A stretch of DNA of 64,000 nt. Origin: UBA4416 sp035439445 (GTDB lineage Bacteria; Bacteroidota; Bacteroidia; B-17B0; Aurantibacillaceae). Below are positions 6,489 through 15,036 of this stretch, in pieces. Under the pieces are notes generated by a model. The model saw nothing but the letters and a program-made list of their open reading frames with translations, had not been told where the DNA came from and searched no databases. Where the stretch lies: the NCBI GenBank assembly GCA_035439445.1, contig DAORKG010000008.1, forward strand, positions 38,060-102,059, given 5' to 3'. A program made the position numbers and the translations under genes. The number at the start of each line of letters is the position of its first letter. The first letter of the stretch is position 1.

Positions 6489-9047
6489 ATGTTAATAAGT
6501 ACCGGTAGTGTTTGGGCTCAGGGAGATCTAAAACAAAAGCCTATTCCGGTTAATTCACCTACATCCTCGGTTACACCTTTGGCGGGAGATACCATCAAAA
6601 AAGTAACCGTTGACTCTTTAAACACCGAAGAAGAAGTAGAACCCCTTGAGCACCGTATTGTATATAACGCCCGCGACTCTATTAGATACGAAACCAAGGG
6701 AAATAAAATCTATTTATTTGGGGATGGTTTTGTGGAGTATGAAGATATGAACCTGAAATCTGAATTTATTGAGATTGATAACGAGAAAAATACCATTACT
6801 GCTTATGGCAAAACCGATAGTTTGGGTAATAACCTGGGAACCCCGGTTTTTAAAGACGGACAGCAGGAAATTGTGTGTCGGAAAATGATTTATAACCTCA
6901 AAACCAAAAAGGGGAAAATTTACGACATTATGACCAAAGAAGGTGATCTGGTTTTAAAAGGCGCCGAGGTTAAGAAAGATAGCAATGATGTGGTTTACAT
7001 GAAAAACTTACAGTGTATACCTTGCGAGTTTGAAGATTCCAGAACTATTTTTAAAGCTAAGAAAGCTAAAATAATCCCCAACGATAAAATTGTAACCGGC
7101 CCAATGTACCTCGAAATTGGAGGTGTGCCTACTCCATTAGGTTTACCATTTGGTTTTTTTCCAAACACAAAAAAAAGACATTCGGGGATTTTAATTCCGT
7201 TTTACGGAAACAGCGACGCCTTAGGTTTTTACCTAAAAGATGGTGGTTTTTACTGGGGCATAAACGACCAAACCGACATGACCATCAGAGGCGATATTTA
7301 TAGTAACGGCAGCTGGGGTTTAAGAACCTTAAATAATTACAACGTTAATTATAAATATAGTGGTTATTTATCATTGGGCTACTCCGAATTTAGAAATGGA
7401 GAAATTGAGGTACCAAGTTCTTACTCCAAACAAAAAGATATTGCCATTAACTGGCGACACTCGCAAGATCAAAAAAATAATCCTACCATTCGTTTTAGCA
7501 GCGATGTAAACATCCGAACCTCCAAATACAACAAATACAATGCTCAAAACACAGGACAGTATTTATCCAATACTTTCCAATCAAACATCAATTTTTCAAA
7601 AACATTTAAGATAGGAACCTTAGGTATCAATGCCCGCCACGACCAAAATACACAAACCAAAAAAATGAACATCTCCTTTCCGGAGTTAACGTTTAACGTA
7701 AACCGTTTTTATCCGTTTAAAAACGAAAACCGTGTAAAACAAAATCCAATTGATAAAATAGGTATTAGTTATTTATTGGAAGCAAGAAACACATTAACCG
7801 GAGCTGATACGTCTATTTTTAAAGGAAATATTGGCGATAGCTTAAAATACGGTTTCAGACATTCTGTTCCTATCTCTACAAACATTACCTTATTAAAATA
7901 TTTCACATTAACACCAGCCTTAAATTTAAGTGCAGTGATGTACACCAAAACAACCTTAAAAGAATTAAATGCAGACTCCAATAGAGTGTATACTTCCTAC
8001 AACAGAAATTTTAAAACAGGTTATGATGCAAACTTTAATACAGCCTTAACAACAAAGTTGTTTATGGACTATATGTTTAAAAGTAAACGTATTAAGCAAA
8101 TCAGGCATTTATTAATTCCAAGCCTAGCCTACACCTACCGACCTGATTTTGGTGAAGAACAATACGGTTTTTGGAAAGATGTGATAAGTGATACCACAAA
8201 CAAAATCAAAACCAAATATTCTATTTTCGAAAATACATTATTTGGAGGTCCGGCCCAAGGCACTCAAAATAGTTTAAGTGTTAATTTAAATAACAATTTA
8301 GAGGCAAAGATACGTCACAAAACAGATACCGGTTTTGTTTATAATAAAGTTACTTTATTACAAAACCTGAGCGTGAACGGTAACTACAATTTTGCAGCAG
8401 ATAGCTTTAAAATGAGTAACATATCGATAACCGGCAGGACCAAAATATGGAAATATTTTGATTTGGTGTTTGGCTCAACCTTCGACCCTTACTACACAAC
8501 CGTATTAACCAATACATTAAGCAACACAGAATATTCATACAGAACAAGCAGATTTTTGATAAATGAAAATGGCAGAGTTATGGATTTCAAATCAGGAAAC
8601 ATTGCCATTAATGCATCATTTAGTTCGAACTCTGTACAATCTAAAGCCAGAAAACCTGACTTGACAAACGGAGACGAAAGAGGCGCTGCTCCCACAAGCA
8701 CTGCACAGGCTCAGGAAAGACTTCCGTGGAATTTAAACATTTACTACAATGTTAATTACACAAAAGTGCTTGAAAAAGTAAAGGATATACAAACGCTTAA
8801 CTTCAGCGGTGATATTGGTATTACTAAATTTTGGAAAATTGGGGTTACAAGTGGTTATGATTTTACAAACCGAAATTTAAGCTATACAAGTATTAATGTG
8901 TACAGAGATTTAAAATGTTGGGAAGCTCGAATAGACTGGGTGCCTTTTGGATTTAGAAAGAGTTACAGTTTAACCATTAATTTAAAAACCAGCATGCTAA
9001 GCGATGTGAAAATTCCGCGTCAAAGACAGTGGTATGATAATTTCTAG
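6489..9047 (+). CDS. lptD: LptD (OstA) LPS assembly outer-membrane protein
   Basis: LptD forms the outer-membrane barrel that, with LptE, inserts LPS into the outer leaflet. The 852-residue frame has an N-terminal OstA/LptA-like domain (about 55-200: VYNARDSIRYET, GDGFVEYEDMNLKSEFIEID, ITAYG), the conserved ILIPFYGNSDALGFYLKDGG entry into the barrel, and beta-rich sequence ending at DWVPFGFRKSYSLTINL. The first ATG/GTG/TTG is 6489, but it leaves only MLISTGSVWAQG as leader. The same frame is open back to a stop at 6435, and the codons before the ATG encode VKHIFFLLLL, which would complete a normal signal peptide. The true start is therefore uncertain (see findings). The gene ends convergently with the next gene, sharing CTAG. 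Confidence 0.9.
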   Translation: MLISTGSVWAQGDLKQKPIPVNSPTSSVTPLAGDTIKKVTVDSLNTEEEVEPLEHRIVYNARDSIRYETKGNKIYLFGDGFVEYEDMNLKSEFIEIDNEKNTITAYGKTDSLGNNLGTPVFKDGQQEIVCRKMIYNLKTKKGKIYDIMTKEGDLVLKGAEVKKDSNDVVYMKNLQCIPCEFEDSRTIFKAKKAKIIPNDKIVTGPMYLEIGGVPTPLGLPFGFFPNTKKRHSGILIPFYGNSDALGFYLKDGGFYWGINDQTDMTIRGDIYSNGSWGLRTLNNYNVNYKYSGYLSLGYSEFRNGEIEVPSSYSKQKDIAINWRHSQDQKNNPTIRFSSDVNIRTSKYNKYNAQNTGQYLSNTFQSNINFSKTFKIGTLGINARHDQNTQTKKMNISFPELTFNVNRFYPFKNENRVKQNPIDKIGISYLLEARNTLTGADTSIFKGNIGDSLKYGFRHSVPISTNITLLKYFTLTPALNLSAVMYTKTTLKELNADSNRVYTSYNRNFKTGYDANFNTALTTKLFMDYMFKSKRIKQIRHLLIPSLAYTYRPDFGEEQYGFWKDVISDTTNKIKTKYSIFENTLFGGPAQGTQNSLSVNLNNNLEAKIRHKTDTGFVYNKVTLLQNLSVNGNYNFAADSFKMSNISITGRTKIWKYFDLVFGSTFDPYYTTVLTNTLSNTEYSYRTSRFLINENGRVMDFKSGNIAINASFSSNSVQSKARKPDLTNGDERGAAPTSTAQAQERLPWNLNIYYNVNYTKVLEKVKDIQTLNFSGDIGITKFWKIGVTSGYDFTNRNLSYTSINVYRDLKCWEARIDWVPFGFRKSYSLTINLKTSMLSDVKIPRQRQWYDNF

Positions 9048-9604
9048 TTTAGCTTAATGCTATGTATTTCTCTTAATTGCTTTTTTAAAATCTGATATAA
9101 CTCCGGTGCTTTTTGTGTGCCAATACGATACGTAAAACCACTACTGTCTTTCAATTCTACAAACTCATTGCCACTGGTAAAAAAACGAATCACACCTTTA
9201 CTGTGTAAATTATAAACTGCTCTTCTGAAAATGTGTTTTTTGTAACGGCTCTTTCTGATATGAGTTATAGTATCTAAGTTAATTTTAACTCTGCGGGCTG
9301 TCCAAAAACCATCAATGATAATATATTTTGAATACACCTGTGTGTGCGTATGCAAAATGTAAGTTAGCATCGCCGAAAACATCATGATTAGTAAACCCAG
9401 TAAGAAAAATATTTTACCTGAATTGGGAATATCAACCGCAGGATAAGAACCAATTCTGAAAATAGCAATCTGCACAGGCTTGGGATTTTCACTCCAATAG
9501 TAACCTACAAAACAAAACAGAGCAATAATGGTTCGCCAAATAATACTCAAGCGGTTATGCCCCATGTATTGTTTTTCTTCAAATATGCGTTTATCAGTGT
9601 GCAT
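9044..9604 (-). CDS. Two-TM membrane protein with PH-like soluble domain, unknown function
   Basis: The 186-residue product has two hydrophobic helices (about 21-38 and 65-84), then a basic, beta-rich domain (YSKYIIIDGFWTARRVKINL, ITHIRKSRYKKHIFRRAVYN, GNEFVELKDSSGFTYRIG) ending in a helix (APELYQILKKQLREI). This layout resembles bacterial PH-domain (bPH2/YdbT-like) membrane proteins, but I do not see a diagnostic motif. Met14 (MGHNRLS) is an alternative start that would put the first helix closer to the N-terminus. Its stop codon overlaps the lptD stop by four bases on the opposite strand. Confidence 0.62.
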   Translation of the reverse strand: MHTDKRIFEEKQYMGHNRLSIIWRTIIALFCFVGYYWSENPKPVQIAIFRIGSYPAVDIPNSGKIFFLLGLLIMMFSAMLTYILHTHTQVYSKYIIIDGFWTARRVKINLDTITHIRKSRYKKHIFRRAVYNLHSKGVIRFFTSGNEFVELKDSSGFTYRIGTQKAPELYQILKKQLREIHSIKLN

Positions 9605-9644
9605 GAATAAATCTTATATCAAATTTACAAAAAAACTCATTCAC

Positions 9645-10235
9645 TTATGCAGTCTTGTTTTGCATCATCACAAACAACTCCCTGCCCTCTCTGGGTTTAA
9701 TAGAATTGTAGCAAGGTTCCATCTTTTTAATTTCCAATTTATCGAAAAATAGTTTTTGATATTCTCCAGTATTTCCACCAAACGGAGGATGATTATCATT
9801 TAAAGGGTCATTAAACAATAAGCCTACCAACTTACCATTTGGTGCCAACAATTCTTTCATGTGCTGCACATATTTTTCTCGTAAATTAGGATTGATGGCA
9901 CAAAAAAATGTTTGCTCAATTATCAAATCATATTGACCTTGATGCTTAAAAAAATCCTGCTGAATTAATTGTTTATCCGGGAAATCAGGTAATCGCTTTT
10001 TTATATTTTGCAAGGGCGCTTCTGCAAAGTCCAGTACATATACATTTTTAAATCCCAAATTAAATAATAATTCAGCCTCATACGCATTTCCTGCTCCTGG
10101 TATCAAAATCATTAAATCTTTATTATCTAATTGTTCAATATAATGCTTTAATGGAGTGGAGGCTTCTCCTAAATCCCATCCAAAATCATTGTTTTGATAT
10201 CTATTGTTCCAGTATGTATCAGATAAATTTTCCAT
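9645..10235 (-). CDS. TPMT-family SAM-dependent methyltransferase
   Basis: The 196-residue protein belongs to the thiopurine S-methyltransferase class. DFGWDLGEASTPLKHYI (17-33) matches the family N-terminus, and IPGAGNAYEAELLFNLGF (45-62) is the SAM-binding glycine loop, with the acidic strand end VLDFAEAPL (about 67-75). Then follow QQDFF, YDLIIEQTFFCAINP and the C-terminal strand REGRELFVMMQ. Such bacterial proteins methylate small thiols, selenium or tellurium species, or halide ions; the true substrate here cannot be told. Length is typical. The gene is divergent from the prenyltransferase gene, with about 55 bp between the starts. Confidence 0.85.
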   Translation of the reverse strand: MENLSDTYWNNRYQNNDFGWDLGEASTPLKHYIEQLDNKDLMILIPGAGNAYEAELLFNLGFKNVYVLDFAEAPLQNIKKRLPDFPDKQLIQQDFFKHQGQYDLIIEQTFFCAINPNLREKYVQHMKELLAPNGKLVGLLFNDPLNDNHPPFGGNTGEYQKLFFDKLEIKKMEPCYNSIKPREGRELFVMMQNKTA

Positions 10236-10290
10236 AAATTATTTTTTTATAAAATTAAGATTTAATTAGTAACTTTCTATCATAATAGTC

Positions 10291-11241
10291 ATGCTCAAAA
10301 ACCCCATCATAGCTTTTTTTAAATTGATTCGAATAGAGAATCTGTTTATTATTGCCGTTACACAATGGTGTATCAAGTATTTGGTGTTTGCTCCTATTAA
10401 TGAATATTCAAACTTCACTCCGAGTTTATTTATCATTTCATTATTAAGTACCCTATTAATTGCGGCAGCAGGATATATTATTAATGATTACTTTGACGTG
10501 AAAACTGATAAAATAAATCGCCCGGAAACAGTTGTCATTGATGTTATCATAAAACGACGCTGGGCAATGATATTGCATATTGTATTTAATGGAATTGGTT
10601 TAATACTTGGCTTTTATTTAGCCTTAAAATGTCATAGTTTAAAATTACTATTGTTTCAAATTCTAAGTATTTTGTTGCTTTGGTTTTATTCAACACACTT
10701 TAAAAAACAGTTGTTGGTAGGTAATATTGTTGTATCTGTTCTTACGGCAAGCATACCATTAATGCCAATGGTATATGATTATTATTTAATTGGAGGCCTA
10801 GGTCCTTTTACAACTTTATTGATTGGCGACTTTCTGAAAACATTGGTGACAATTGTTATTGGTTACAGTGCTTTTGCATTCTTAACATCATTTGCGCGTG
10901 AAGTCATAAAAGATATGGAAGATTACAAAGGCGATATACAAACCGGATGTAAAACCATGCCTATTGTATGGGGTATTATTACCAGTAAAGTAGTTACATT
11001 TTTTGTGATGGTAATAACTATTGGATTATTACTATTTGCTGCTTTTAAATTTTATAAGTATCAACAAATGATAGCTGTTTATTACATTGTAGGATTAGTG
11101 ATTATTCCACTATGTATTTTATTAATACAAACCCTAAGAGCGCAGAGTAGTAAGGATTTTAAAATGGCAAGCTTATTGCTTAAATTTACCATGTTGTTTG
11201 GAATAGCATTCACTTTTATTATCAAACATTTGTACCAATAA
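10291..11241 (+). CDS. UbiA-family prenyltransferase
   Basis: This 316-residue membrane protein has about eight to nine helices and both aspartate-rich motifs of the UbiA superfamily: NDYFDVKTDKINRP (Asn65, Asp66, Asp69, Asp73) and REVIKDMEDYKGD (203-215), which bind Mg-diphosphate of the prenyl donor. In Bacteroidota close relatives are usually annotated geranylgeranylglycerol-phosphate geranylgeranyltransferase-like. Roles in menaquinone or other prenyl lipid formation are equally possible, and no quinone genes are adjacent. It is followed on the same strand by maf after 54 bp. Confidence 0.85.
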   Translation: MLKNPIIAFFKLIRIENLFIIAVTQWCIKYLVFAPINEYSNFTPSLFIISLLSTLLIAAAGYIINDYFDVKTDKINRPETVVIDVIIKRRWAMILHIVFNGIGLILGFYLALKCHSLKLLLFQILSILLLWFYSTHFKKQLLVGNIVVSVLTASIPLMPMVYDYYLIGGLGPFTTLLIGDFLKTLVTIVIGYSAFAFLTSFAREVIKDMEDYKGDIQTGCKTMPIVWGIITSKVVTFFVMVITIGLLLFAAFKFYKYQQMIAVYYIVGLVIIPLCILLIQTLRAQSSKDFKMASLLLKFTMLFGIAFTFIIKHLYQ

Positions 11242-11295
11242 TGTGTTTCTTATTTCAATTACAAAATTATACCATAAGATTATTAAAACCGATTT

Positions 11296-11889
11296 ATGAA
11301 CAGCGTAGAACAACATATTAAAGAATTTCCATATCAAATTATTTTAGGTTCAAATTCACCTCGACGTCAAGAACTATTAAAAAGCCTTGGCTTTACTTTT
11401 TTAAATAAACCCATTAATGCCGACGAATCTTTTCCTGCTGATTTACAAGCAGAGGAAATTTGTTTATACTTAGCCGAAAAAAAGGCAGATGCGTATGCAG
11501 AAGATTTACAAGATGATGAAATTTTAATTACAGCAGATACGATTGTTTGGTGCGAAGGAAAAGTATTTAATAAACCGGCAAACTTTGTAGAAGGAAAAAA
11601 AATGCTCGAATCATTAAGCGGTAAAATGCACGAAGTATTTACCGGCGTTTGCTTAAAAAGTGGTAATAAACAAACTACCTTTTATGATGTAAGCAAAGTG
11701 TATTTTAAAAAATTAAAACCCGAAGAAATAGAATACTATTTAACCAATTACAGTCCTTACGACAAAGCAGGCGGATATGGTGTTCAGGATTGGTTAGGTT
11801 ATATTGGCATTGATAAAATAGAAGGAAGTTTTTATAACGTGATGGGGCTACCGGTAAAAGAACTATACGAAGAATTAGTGAAATTTTAA
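11296..11889 (+). CDS. maf: Maf family nucleoside triphosphate pyrophosphatase
   Basis: Maf proteins hydrolyse non-canonical or UTP/dTTP nucleotides to monophosphates. The 197-residue sequence has the P-loop-like GSNSPRRQELL (18-28), the conserved acidic residue in ITADTIVWCEG (Asp81), the VFTGVCL strand, and the C-terminal DKAGGYGVQDWLG and EGSFYNVMGLPV motifs. The YhdE-like form of these motifs favours dTTP/UTP as substrate, but I would not insist on it. The ATG at 11296 lies just before the family N-terminus. A very strong terminator follows the stop codon. Confidence 0.93.
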   Translation: MNSVEQHIKEFPYQIILGSNSPRRQELLKSLGFTFLNKPINADESFPADLQAEEICLYLAEKKADAYAEDLQDDEILITADTIVWCEGKVFNKPANFVEGKKMLESLSGKMHEVFTGVCLKSGNKQTTFYDVSKVYFKKLKPEEIEYYLTNYSPYDKAGGYGVQDWLGYIGIDKIEGSFYNVMGLPVKELYEELVKF

Positions 11890-11892
11890 AAT

Positions 11893-11933
11893 AAAAACGC
11901 CAAACCCCGCTGATTGCGGGGTTTGGCGTTTTT
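11893..11933. terminator. Strong bidirectional terminator between maf and tRNA-Ser
   Basis: A perfect 18-bp stem (arms AAAAACGCCAAACCCCGC and GCGGGGTTTGGCGTTTTT) with loop TGATT. It serves maf from the left and the minus-strand tRNA-Ser from the right. Confidence 0.93.
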
Positions 11934-11936
11934 ATG

Positions 11937-12023
11937 CGGTGAAGGCGGGATTCGAACCCGCGGTACGGTTACCCGTACGACAGTTTAGCAAACTGTTCCT
12001 TTCGGCCTCTCAGGCACCTCACC
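11937..12023 (-). tRNA. tRNA-Ser (GCT)
   Basis: The minus strand folds into an 87-nt class II tRNA. The acceptor is GGTGAGG pairing with CTTCACC, with discriminator G. The anticodon stem-loop CAGTTTGCTAAACTG gives GCT, and a long variable arm (CGTACGG / CCGTACC region) and the T-arm GCGGGTTCGAATCCCGC follow. CCA is not encoded. It reads AGC/AGU serine codons. Confidence 0.95.
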
Positions 12024-12128
12024 ATCTATTTTCTTTAAATAGAGTTGGCAAATGTAGTTATTTTTTTAAATTATTAAAACATAAACAAAAAATAATTTTC
12101 ATGCACCAATTTTCGTATTTTTAGTACC

Positions 12129-13859
12129 ATGAAGCTGTACTATTTTACTTTACTCTTAATTCTATCAATTGCATTTACAAGCAGTTGCAAAAAAACACAA
12201 AACAATACATTGGTTGTTCATTTATTGAGTGAGCCTGAGGATATGCACCCTACAAATGGCGCATCTGCAGTTAGAGCTGAAATAAATTTATACACACATC
12301 TTAGTTTACTGCGCGTAAATTATAAAACCGGAGAATTGCTCCCATGCTTGGCAAAGTCTCTTCCCAAAGTATCAGCAGATGGTCTAAACTACACTTATGA
12401 ACTAAAAGATGGCATGACCTGGGACGACAATTCCCCTATCACAGCAAACGATATCGCTTTTACAACAAAAGCCAGTAAGTGTTTATACACGAACAATATT
12501 GGCTTAAAACCTTATTGGGAAAACATCGACGATATTGTTGTTGATGAAGAAAATAACAAAAAATTTACCATTAAAATGAAACGTCCTTATATTTTAAACA
12601 CCTGGTTTTGGACAGATTTTCCAGTAATTCAGGCTGCCTTTTACGACAAACAAAATACTCTTGCTAAATACAACAATTCACAGCTAACAGATTCGAATTT
12701 TATAAAAACTAAACCTGATATTAAACAATGGGCAGATGAGTTTAACAGCCCTAAATATTCAACAGACCCTAAATTTATAAGCGGTGCAGGACCCTATAAA
12801 ATTACTAAATGGGATAAAGGCATCAGTATTACGTTAGAGAAGAAGAAAAATCATTGGTCGGAAAACTGTCAGGATAATTGGTACTGTCAGGCTAATCCCG
12901 ATAAAATTATTTTTAAGTTAAACAGTAATAATGCATCGGCAGTTCTAGAATTAAAAAACGGTTTAATAGATGTATCAACAATGATTGATTACGCATCCTT
13001 TACAGAATTATCAAAAGATGAAGCATTTAAAAAGAATTACACCTTAAAGCTGGCAGATACCTACAACTATTCATATGTTGCCATGAACATGAAACCTGAT
13101 GGTAAAACCCATAAAAAATTATTTACAGATATTGCCGTTAGAAAAGCAATGGCATTGTTAACTCCATACGATCAAATCAACAAAACTTTATTTGAAAACA
13201 ACAACAAACAAGTAGTAGGACCTATTTCTCCTAATAAAATTGATTTTAACAGCTCTTTAAAACCATTGAAATACAATGTAGAAAAAGCTAAAGAACTTTT
13301 AAAACAGGCTGGCTGGGCAGATACCGATAATGATCAAATATTGGACAAAGTAATTGATGGCGAAAAAGTAAAGCTTGAATTTAACATCAATTTTATGGCA
13401 GGTTCAAAAGTCTGGGATGATTTAGCAAAACAATTAGCTGAAAGTTTTGCAAAAGCAGATATATACGCGTTACTCAATCCTCTTGATTATAACGGTTTTT
13501 TTAATGCTGTAACCAGTCATAATTTCGACATGAGCATCAGTGCCTGGCAAAGTGTGGCTGCTCCTGAGGACTTTTCTCAGTTATGGTCTTCTGCCTCATG
13601 GGAAAATAATGGATTAAATTTTACTGGATTTGGAACCCCTCAGTCTGACGCCTTAATTGATAGTATTAATACCTGTATGAACGAAGCAAAAAGGATTGAA
13701 TTATCAAAACGATTTCAAAAATTAGTGTATGATGAACAACCTTATATTTTTATGTTCACTCAAACTCGCCGTGCTATAATTAGTAATAAATGGGAAACAC
13801 CTGAAGTGTATACAGAATATCCTGGAGTGCTATTAAATACTTTGAAACTGAAAGACTAA
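12129..13859 (+). CDS. ABC transporter substrate-binding lipoprotein (SBP_bac_5, peptide type)
   Basis: This 576-residue binding protein has a lipoprotein signal ending TSSC (Cys20). The family 5 solute-binding fold is recognisable from NTLVVHLLSEPEDMHPTNGA at the start of the mature part, YTYELKDGMTWDDNSPITANDIAFT (the usual LRxGxxFxDGxPxTAxDV strand) and ISGAGPYKITKWDKG. The C-terminal RRIxxYxxxQxxxxxxxP-like segment is ELSKRFQKLVYDEQPYIFMF. Oligopeptide or dipeptide import is the most common job of this family, nickel or opines being others. Two permease genes follow at spacings of 4 and 0 bp, so the three form an operon. No ATPase genes are adjacent. Confidence 0.9.
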   Translation: MKLYYFTLLLILSIAFTSSCKKTQNNTLVVHLLSEPEDMHPTNGASAVRAEINLYTHLSLLRVNYKTGELLPCLAKSLPKVSADGLNYTYELKDGMTWDDNSPITANDIAFTTKASKCLYTNNIGLKPYWENIDDIVVDEENNKKFTIKMKRPYILNTWFWTDFPVIQAAFYDKQNTLAKYNNSQLTDSNFIKTKPDIKQWADEFNSPKYSTDPKFISGAGPYKITKWDKGISITLEKKKNHWSENCQDNWYCQANPDKIIFKLNSNNASAVLELKNGLIDVSTMIDYASFTELSKDEAFKKNYTLKLADTYNYSYVAMNMKPDGKTHKKLFTDIAVRKAMALLTPYDQINKTLFENNNKQVVGPISPNKIDFNSSLKPLKYNVEKAKELLKQAGWADTDNDQILDKVIDGEKVKLEFNINFMAGSKVWDDLAKQLAESFAKADIYALLNPLDYNGFFNAVTSHNFDMSISAWQSVAAPEDFSQLWSSASWENNGLNFTGFGTPQSDALIDSINTCMNEAKRIELSKRFQKLVYDEQPYIFMFTQTRRAIISNKWETPEVYTEYPGVLLNTLKLKD

Positions 13860-13863
13860 ATAA

Positions 13864-15036
13864 ATGTTACAATATGTGTTGAAACGAATTTTATGGTTTA
13901 TACCAACACTCTTTGCGGTAACACTCATTGGATTTATTTTATTGGCAAATGCTCCCGGAGATGCAGTTGACACTCTGGTAATGTCCTCCAATTCAGGAGG
14001 TGGTGTTAAAACTTCTCAAGATATTGAACAACAAAAAACATATTGGCGAAAACAATTAGGATTGGATTTACCTGTCTTTTATTTTTCTGTTTGCAGATTA
14101 TCTGAACCGGATACTTTATATAAAATTCACGATAGCAATTTACTTAAAAAAACAAAAGAAGAAATACATAAAGCCGGCGGTTACAAAAACTTCATTCCTA
14201 AAATAGTTTGGTATGGAACACATAATCAATACCATTGTTGGTTATTTGGAGGTGTTAATTCAAAAGGAATTATAAGAGGTGATTTTGGTTTATCTATTTC
14301 AAAAAAAGAACCCGTTATGGATATCATAAAGGATAAATTAATCTGGTCTTTATTTTTCTCGATACTATCAATCATTCTTGCCTATATTATTAGTATTCCA
14401 ATTGGAGTAAAAATAACACTGCGACCCGATAGTAAATTTAGTAAGCGTTCTCAGTTCATCTTATTTTTAATATACTCTATGCCTTCGTTTTTTGTAGGTG
14501 TTTTGTTATTGATGCTATTGGCTAATCCTGATGTAATTTCAATTTTTCCTCCATCTGGCATCAAACCAATTGGAGGCTATGATGACAACTCTTCATTAAT
14601 AGAGAAATTTTTAGTTTCTGTTCCATACATGATACTACCTTTAATCTGCTACACCTACTCTTCTCTGGCATTCATTTCTAAACTAACGGCAAGTTCACTT
14701 CAAGAACAATTACAGTTGGATTACATTAAGACTGCAAAAGCCAAAGGCTTAAATGCAAAACAAATTATTTGGAATCATGCTCTTAAAAATTCAGCCTTAC
14801 CTTTAATTACGGTATTCTCTTCAGTATTCCCAACAATCATTGGTGGTTCTATAATCATCGAAAGCATTTTCACAATTCCCGGCATGGGATTAGAAACAGT
14901 TAAAGCAATTATTGCTCAGGATTATCCTGTTGTCATTGCTATTATTACTTTGTCTTCTATACTCACCATTTTTAGCTATTTAATGGCAGACATTCTTTAT
15001 GCAATTATAGACCCAAGAATCAGAGTAACAAAATAG
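13864..15036 (+). CDS. ABC transporter permease, DppB/OppB type
   Basis: The first permease of the peptide importer has 390 residues. An N-terminal anchor helix (LKRILWFIPTLFAVTLIGFILL) starts the protein, and the core domain near the C-terminus carries the coupling loop DYIKTAKAKGLNAKQIIWNHALKN, the EAA signature. It ends with GGSIIIESIFTIPGMGLETVKAI and IIDPRIR. It is 60-80 residues longer than E. coli OppB/DppB (306-339). The extra length is a periplasmic insert at about 75-130 (LSEPDTLYKIHDSNLLKK, WYGTHNQYHCWLFGG). It starts 4 bp after the binding-protein stop, and the next gene begins directly after its stop. Confidence 0.92.
   Translation: MLQYVLKRILWFIPTLFAVTLIGFILLANAPGDAVDTLVMSSNSGGGVKTSQDIEQQKTYWRKQLGLDLPVFYFSVCRLSEPDTLYKIHDSNLLKKTKEEIHKAGGYKNFIPKIVWYGTHNQYHCWLFGGVNSKGIIRGDFGLSISKKEPVMDIIKDKLIWSLFFSILSIILAYIISIPIGVKITLRPDSKFSKRSQFILFLIYSMPSFFVGVLLLMLLANPDVISIFPPSGIKPIGGYDDNSSLIEKFLVSVPYMILPLICYTYSSLAFISKLTASSLQEQLQLDYIKTAKAKGLNAKQIIWNHALKNSALPLITVFSSVFPTIIGGSIIIESIFTIPGMGLETVKAIIAQDYPVVIAIITLSSILTIFSYLMADILYAIIDPRIRVTK

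Noticed and set aside
11939..12124. Plus-strand open frame of 61 codons
   Set aside because: It reads through the antisense strand of tRNA-Ser.
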